9,325 bases of DNA from an uncultured Clostridia bacterium (GTDB taxonomy: Bacteria > Bacillota > Clostridia > Oscillospirales > Ruminococcaceae). A model generated the notes under the pieces. The model ran no database searches and was not told where the DNA came from. It worked only from the letters and a program-made list of their open reading frames with translations. Below, piece by piece: positions 5,222 through 9,325 of this stretch (its first letter is position 1; every line of letters begins with the position of its first letter). The translations under genes were made by a program, and so were the position numbers. The stretch lies in NCBI GenBank assembly GCA_937907305.1, contig CALERQ010000183.1:1-9325 (forward strand), read 5' to 3'.

Positions 5222-8200
5222 TTACTGCGGGCAGCCCTCGGCCGCCGCGGGGCGGCCGGCCTCCAGCACCGTCAGCACCTCCCGGATGCCCGCCATCGGC
5301 TCCTGCCCCTTCTGCAGCTTCACCGTCAGATAGGGCTTCGCCCCGGCGTTCATCAGCACCCGGCCCGGCAGGGCCTTTGTCAGCGCCAGCAGGCCGCCGC
5401 GGTCGATCCGGTCGCTGTAAAACAGCAGGCTTCCCACCCGCTGGTCTATCTCCCGGATGCCCAGTGCCGCTGCCCGGCTGCGGATCAGCGCCACATCCAA
5501 AAGCCCTACCACCGAGCGCGGCGGCTCGCCAAAGCGGTCGCACAGCTCGTCCATGGTGTCACTCCAGTCCTCCTCGGTGCGGATGGCCGCGATCTTCTTG
5601 TAAATATCAATACGCTGCGCCAGCGAGGGAATATACTTCTCCGGAATGTGCGCCTCGATCTGGATATCCACCAGGCACTCCAGGTTTTCCACCGGCTTTT
5701 CGCCCTTCTGCTCCCTTATGGCGTCCCCCAGGAGCCGCAGGTACAGGTCATAGCCCACCGCCTCCATCTGGCCGTGCTGGGCACTGCCCAGGATGTTCCC
5801 CGCGCCGCGGATCTCCAGATCCCGCATGGCAATGCGGAACCCGCTGCCGAAGCTCGTGAATTCCCGTATCGCCTCCAGCCGTTTTTCACTGATCTCGGAG
5901 AGCGCCTTGCCCCGCCGGAAGGTGAAGTAGGCATAGGCCCGGCGGCCGCTGCGCCCCACCCGGCCCCGCAGCTGGTACAGCTGAGAAAGCCCCATCCGGT
6001 CGGCGTCCTCGATGATAAGGGTGTTGCAGTTGGGCACATCCACCCCGGCCTCAATGATGGTGGTGCACACCAGAATATCAATTTCCCGCTCCAGCAGCCG
6101 CTGCCATATCTCGGAAAGCTCGTCCTCGCTCATTTTGCCATGGGCGGTCACTATGCGGGCCTCCGGCAGCTCCTCCCGCAGGTGGGCGGCCGTCAGTTCT
6201 ATGTTGTCAATGCGGTTGTGCAGGTAGAATACCTGCCCGCCCCGCCGCAGCTCCTTTCGTATCGCCTCGGTGATGATATGGTCGTCATATTCCAGCACAT
6301 AGGTCTGCACCGGGTGGCGGTCCTGCGGCGCCTCATTGATGACCGACATATCCCGGATGCCGCTCATCGCCATGTTCAGCGTCCGTGGGATGGGTGTGGC
6401 GGAAAGGGTCAGGATATCCACGCTGCCCTTCATCTGCTTAAATTTCTCCTTCTGCTTCACGCCAAAGCGCTGTTCCTCGTCGATGACGCAGAGGCCCAGG
6501 TCCCGAAAGCGCACATCCTCCTGCACCAGGCGGTGGGTGCCCACCACCACATCGATCTTGCCGTCTGCCAGCTTTTGCAGAATTTCCTTCTGCTGCTTCG
6601 GCGTGCGGAAGCGGGAAAGCAGCTCCACCGTGATGGGATAGCCCTCCAGCCGCCGCAAAAAGGTCTGGTAGTGCTGCCACGCCAGGATGGTGGTGGGCAC
6701 CAGCACGGCGCACTGCTTGCCGTCCAGCACGCACTTAAAGACCGCCCGCAGCGCCACCTCCGTTTTACCGAAGCCCACATCGCCGCACAGCAGCCGGTCC
6801 ATGGGGCTGGGCTGCTCCATATCGTGCTTGATCTCCTCGATGCAGCGCAGCTGGTCGTCGGTCTCCTCGTATTCAAAGCGCTGCTCAAACTCGGTCTGAC
6901 AGTCGTTGTCCGGGCTAAAGGCAAAGCCCTTTACGGTGCTGCGCTTGGCATACAGCTGGATCAGCTCCGCCGCCATATCCTCCACCGATTTCTTCACCCG
7001 CTGCCGGGTGCGGCTCCACTCGTTGCCGCCCAGCCGGTTCAGCTTTACGGTCTGCTCATCCTTGCCGCCCACATAGCGGGTCACCAGGTCCAGCTGGGTC
7101 ACGGGGACATACAGCATATCGGTGCCGGCGTACCGGATCTTGATGTAATCCTTGGTGACGCCGCCCACTTCCTGCTTGACGATCCCCTCAAAAATGCCGA
7201 TGCCATGCGCCACATGGACTACCGCCATACCGGGGGTCAGGTCGGTCAGCTCCCGCAGCACCTCGCCCTGCTGGCGGCGGGCCTTGCGGCGGCTTTTAGC
7301 GGCGGCGGTACTGCCGCCCTTGGCCGTGGTAATGACAGCCCAGCGCAGCTCAGGGTATTCAAAGCCGGAGGAAAGTCCGCCCGGCAGCACAAATATTTTA
7401 CCAGTTGTAATATTTTCTGGAGATTTTACAAATCTCGCCGCGAATCCCCGGCGGGTCAGGTCCTCGGTCAGTGCCAGGGCGCCGCGTTCGGTACCGGCCA
7501 GCAGCCAGATGGTCCAGTCCCGCTGCCGGTAGCTTTCCAGGTCCTCGCACAGGGGGTCCAGCGCCCCGCCCCATACCGAAAGCGCATTGGCCGAAACATG
7601 GTACAGCCCCGCCAGCGGCAGGCCGGGGTAGCTCCGGGGAAAGCTATCCAGAATGACGGTGGGGAGGGCGGGCAGTTCCTCCGCCAGCACCCCCGCCTCC
7701 GGGAACAGAAAAGCGCAGCCCGGGGCCAGAGTCCCCTCCTCCAGCAGGGCGGTCACATCCTGCTTTTGCTGCCAGCAGGTGTGGGCCAGGCTCTCCTTCA
7801 GGTTCACCCCTTCGGAAAGCAGCAGCAGCCGCTCCCCCCGGTAGGAGAGCAGATTGCTGCCCGCCGGGCACAGCAGCCCGGCATAGCGGTCGGCGGCCGG
7901 CAGGGCCACACCGCCCTCCAGCAGTTCGATATCCTGCCGCAGGGTCTCCTCACACAGGGCTTTCTGCTTTGCGCTCAGCCGGGAGAGCCGCTCTTTCAGC
8001 TGCGCGGCCAGCTCGGCAGGGTGGTACAGCAGCTCCCGCACCGGAGTGATCTCCACCAGCTTCATGCTGTCCTCCCGGCGCTGGCTTTCCAGCGAAAAGG
8101 CCGCGATGGAATCCACCTCGTCCCCCCAGTATTCCAGCCGGATGGGCCAGCTGTACTGCGGCGGGTAAAAATCCACGATGCCGCCCCGTGCCGCGAATTG

Positions 8201-8707
8201 CCCGATGCCCTCCACCTGCTCGGCCCGCTGGTAACCCGCCTGCACCAAAAATTCCAGCAGTTTTTGGGGAGGATATTCTTCCCCTACCCGCAGGCTCAGC
8301 GTGGCGGCCGAAAGCTGCTCCGGCAGCAGGGTGGGCTGCAGGGCGGCGGTCACTGTCCCCACCACGATGAGGGAAGGGTCCCTTTGCAGCCGCCGCAGAA
8401 CGCCCAGCCGCAGCTGCTCATATTCCCGGCTTACACTTTCCACGCTGTGGTAGGTGAACTCCCGCTCGGGGTACAGCAGCGCCCGCTCCTCCCCGTAGAA
8501 GCGGTTGATATCCTCCATCAGGCGGGTGGCGGCAGCCTCCTCATCGGTGAGGATGACGGCGCCCCGGCCCAGCTCCCGGCACAGGGCGGCGGCGAAGTGG
8601 GCCTTATGGACGGCAGCAAGGCCATCCAGCAGCAGGGGGCTTTTGCCTGCGCGCAGCGCCTGGCAGGCGGAAGAGAAAGCGGGTAGATTTTGGAGTTTTT
8701 GAAGCAT
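5222..8707 (-). CDS. mfd: Transcription-repair coupling factor Mfd
   Basis: Encodes 1161 residues, full length for Mfd. The ATP-driven translocase pushes RNA polymerase off DNA lesions and recruits UvrA for transcription-coupled repair. The N-terminal UvrB-like region (about 20-350) includes ARGGIVDFYP (173-182) and the degenerate nucleotide site GKSPLLL (21-27). The CarD-like polymerase-interaction domain spans about 488-547 (LTPGMAVVHVAHGIGIF). The helicase motor follows: Walker A GDVGFGKT (642-649), Walker B DEEQ (743-746), SATPIPRT (769-776), IIEAGVD (884-890) and QLRGRVGRSGR (912-922). The TRCF domain (~1005-1110) and tail close the protein. The ATG at 8707 follows CAGGAGG with 6 nt spacing. 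One short patch (residues 425-439) uses AT-rich codons unlike the rest. The usual neighbour pth is not seen upstream. Confidence 0.98.
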   Translation of the reverse strand: MLQKLQNLPAFSSACQALRAGKSPLLLDGLAAVHKAHFAAALCRELGRGAVILTDEEAAATRLMEDINRFYGEERALLYPEREFTYHSVESVSREYEQLRLGVLRRLQRDPSLIVVGTVTAALQPTLLPEQLSAATLSLRVGEEYPPQKLLEFLVQAGYQRAEQVEGIGQFAARGGIVDFYPPQYSWPIRLEYWGDEVDSIAAFSLESQRREDSMKLVEITPVRELLYHPAELAAQLKERLSRLSAKQKALCEETLRQDIELLEGGVALPAADRYAGLLCPAGSNLLSYRGERLLLLSEGVNLKESLAHTCWQQKQDVTALLEEGTLAPGCAFLFPEAGVLAEELPALPTVILDSFPRSYPGLPLAGLYHVSANALSVWGGALDPLCEDLESYRQRDWTIWLLAGTERGALALTEDLTRRGFAARFVKSPENITTGKIFVLPGGLSSGFEYPELRWAVITTAKGGSTAAAKSRRKARRQQGEVLRELTDLTPGMAVVHVAHGIGIFEGIVKQEVGGVTKDYIKIRYAGTDMLYVPVTQLDLVTRYVGGKDEQTVKLNRLGGNEWSRTRQRVKKSVEDMAAELIQLYAKRSTVKGFAFSPDNDCQTEFEQRFEYEETDDQLRCIEEIKHDMEQPSPMDRLLCGDVGFGKTEVALRAVFKCVLDGKQCAVLVPTTILAWQHYQTFLRRLEGYPITVELLSRFRTPKQQKEILQKLADGKIDVVVGTHRLVQEDVRFRDLGLCVIDEEQRFGVKQKEKFKQMKGSVDILTLSATPIPRTLNMAMSGIRDMSVINEAPQDRHPVQTYVLEYDDHIITEAIRKELRRGGQVFYLHNRIDNIELTAAHLREELPEARIVTAHGKMSEDELSEIWQRLLEREIDILVCTTIIEAGVDVPNCNTLIIEDADRMGLSQLYQLRGRVGRSGRRAYAYFTFRRGKALSEISEKRLEAIREFTSFGSGFRIAMRDLEIRGAGNILGSAQHGQMEAVGYDLYLRLLGDAIREQKGEKPVENLECLVDIQIEAHIPEKYIPSLAQRIDIYKKIAAIRTEEDWSDTMDELCDRFGEPPRSVVGLLDVALIRSRAAALGIREIDQRVGSLLFYSDRIDRGGLLALTKALPGRVLMNAGAKPYLTVKLQKGQEPMAGIREVLTVLEAGRPAAAEGCPQ

Positions 8708-8731
8708 AGGGTACCTCCTGCGGAAACTTTT

Positions 8732-8759
8732 ACTTTATGTCAAATCATTTTAATGTCAA
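8732..8759 (-). promoter_or_regulatory. Promoter of mfd with duplicated TTTGACAT box
   Basis: On the minus strand a perfect -35 TTGACA (8759-8754) is followed by a 16-nt spacer and TAAAGT (8737-8732) as a weak -10, about 25 nt before the mfd start. A second copy of ATTTGACAT, 16 nt away (around 8738-8744), fills the end of the spacer. The duplicate could be an operator or an accidental repeat. Confidence 0.5.
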
Positions 8760-8763
8760 ATTT

Positions 8764-9027
8764 GCAGTCGCCTTCGGCGTCGCGGAGTCACCGGAGGGTG
8801 ACGGCTGGTACGGCTCGCCGCCGTGGCGTTCCTTTTGTGCGTACAAAAGGAACCAAAATACGGTCAAGGGGGACAGATTCCCCCTTGACGAACCCCTTTC
8901 AGTCGCTTGCAGTGCTGGATACGAACGATGCTGAAGCATCGTCCGTACTGCGCACAGATACGCTCCAAAGGTAGCCGCGGGCGCATCTGCCCCCACCCCG
9001 TATCCCTCCCCCGTAGCGGGGGAGGGG
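8764..9027. repeat. Cluster of short palindromes upstream of mfd
   Basis: Six inverted repeats follow one another: CGCC-TTC-GGCG (8769-8779), GTCACC/GGTGAC (8787-8802), GTTCCTTTTGT/ACAAAAGGAAC with a 4-nt loop (8828-8853), GTCAAGGGGG/CCCCCTTGAC with a 7-nt loop (8863-8889), ACGATGCT/AGCATCGT (8925-8942, extendable through TACG/CGTA to 8912-8953), and CCCTCCCCCG/CGGGGGAGGG with a 3-nt loop (9004-9026). No gene or T-run accompanies them. The pattern resembles interspersed repeat mosaics of gut Firmicute genomes. Frames crossing it look spurious. Confidence 0.6.
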
Positions 9028-9325
9028 CCGTCTGGGCACACATCTGCTTGTTCAAACTTTAGGCTCGGCAGCGTGACTCTCTGCGCCACATTCCTCGGCC
9101 AATCGGCGGCCCGCACCCCAACCACCGCGACCCCCTCTCCCGCCAAATTCGCACAATAAATCCCAGTCGCAATTCCCCAGCAAAATCCACTATTTATGCA
9201 AACCTCACCCAGCATTTTCATATGTTGTAAATCTTCCGTAAATAAAAGTGAAATATTAACCTTTGGGCTGCAAAAAAGGGTCGATTTTGCCGTATTAGTG
9301 AAAGGACTTTTCTCACCGGCAAAAA
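9028..9325. other. AT-rich edge segment without a supported gene
   Basis: Past about 9140 the base composition turns AT-rich, unlike the rest of the window. A minus-strand frame stays open from the window edge to 8745 and could be the tail of a gene starting outside, but it continues into the palindrome cluster, shows no known domain, and its inner ATG at 9221 lacks a ribosome site. Small imperfect hairpins occur at 9270-9290 and 9298-9316. I see no convincing gene, promoter or terminator. Confidence 0.4.

Noticed and set aside
4478..8686. A plus-strand frame of 1402 codons without a stop
   Set aside because: It lies antisense to mfd and the start of murD, has no recognisable domain and a low-complexity His/Gln/Leu/Pro-rich composition. 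Long stop-free antisense frames are expected opposite GC-rich genes.
8745..9221. Minus-strand frame of 158 codons upstream of mfd
   Set aside because: It runs through six palindromes and over the mfd -35 region, has no ribosome site, and looks like translated repeat sequence.
1..9325. A new defence or mobile system
   Set aside because: Every supported gene is a housekeeping or common enzyme. No nuclease, integrase, transposase, toxin-antitoxin pair or reverse transcriptase is seen on either strand.

Overview
The window is GC-rich bacterial DNA in which every convincing gene lies on the minus strand. It looks like a Gram-positive Firmicute. Gene starts carry strong GGAGG ribosome sites, the promoters look like sigma-A sites, Mfd carries a CarD-like domain, and M42 peptidases are present. 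The GC-rich coding and the intergenic regions packed with palindromes suggest a Ruminococcaceae/Oscillospirales gut bacterium (Faecalibacterium, Gemmiger or Subdoligranulum type). That placement is an inference from style, not a database match.

Layout, following minus-strand transcription from high to low coordinates. At 8708-9325 there is no supported gene: an AT-rich edge segment (about 9140-9325), then a cluster of short palindromes (8764-9027), then a promoter with duplicated TTTGACAT boxes. At 5222-8707 is a complete mfd. At 4919-5221 is a gap holding a separate murD promoter and a leader of back-to-back GC hairpins. At 3524-4918 is a complete murD. At 3088-3523 is a non-coding region with degenerate 77-78 nt tandem repeats and more hairpins, ending in a promoter that overlaps a near-perfect 20-nt palindrome. 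That promoter drives a tight three-gene operon: M42 peptidase (2056-3087), second M42 peptidase (1023-2054), GNAT acetyltransferase (259-1026). The genes are 1 nt apart or overlapping. At 1-258 are a 112-nt nested hairpin and a tRNA-Leu gene with its own promoter. The tRNA sequence is canonical only through the anticodon loop before the window ends.

Functionally, mfd (transcription-coupled repair) and murD (peptidoglycan precursor synthesis) are housekeeping genes. The peptidase pair plus acetyltransferase is probably a cytoplasmic peptide-turnover operon. I see no defence system, CRISPR array, prophage or intact insertion sequence. The unusual material is non-coding: the interrupted tRNA, the nested hairpin, the structured tandem repeats, recurring hairpins with GCA or GAA triloops on the minus strand, and the palindrome in the peptidase promoter.
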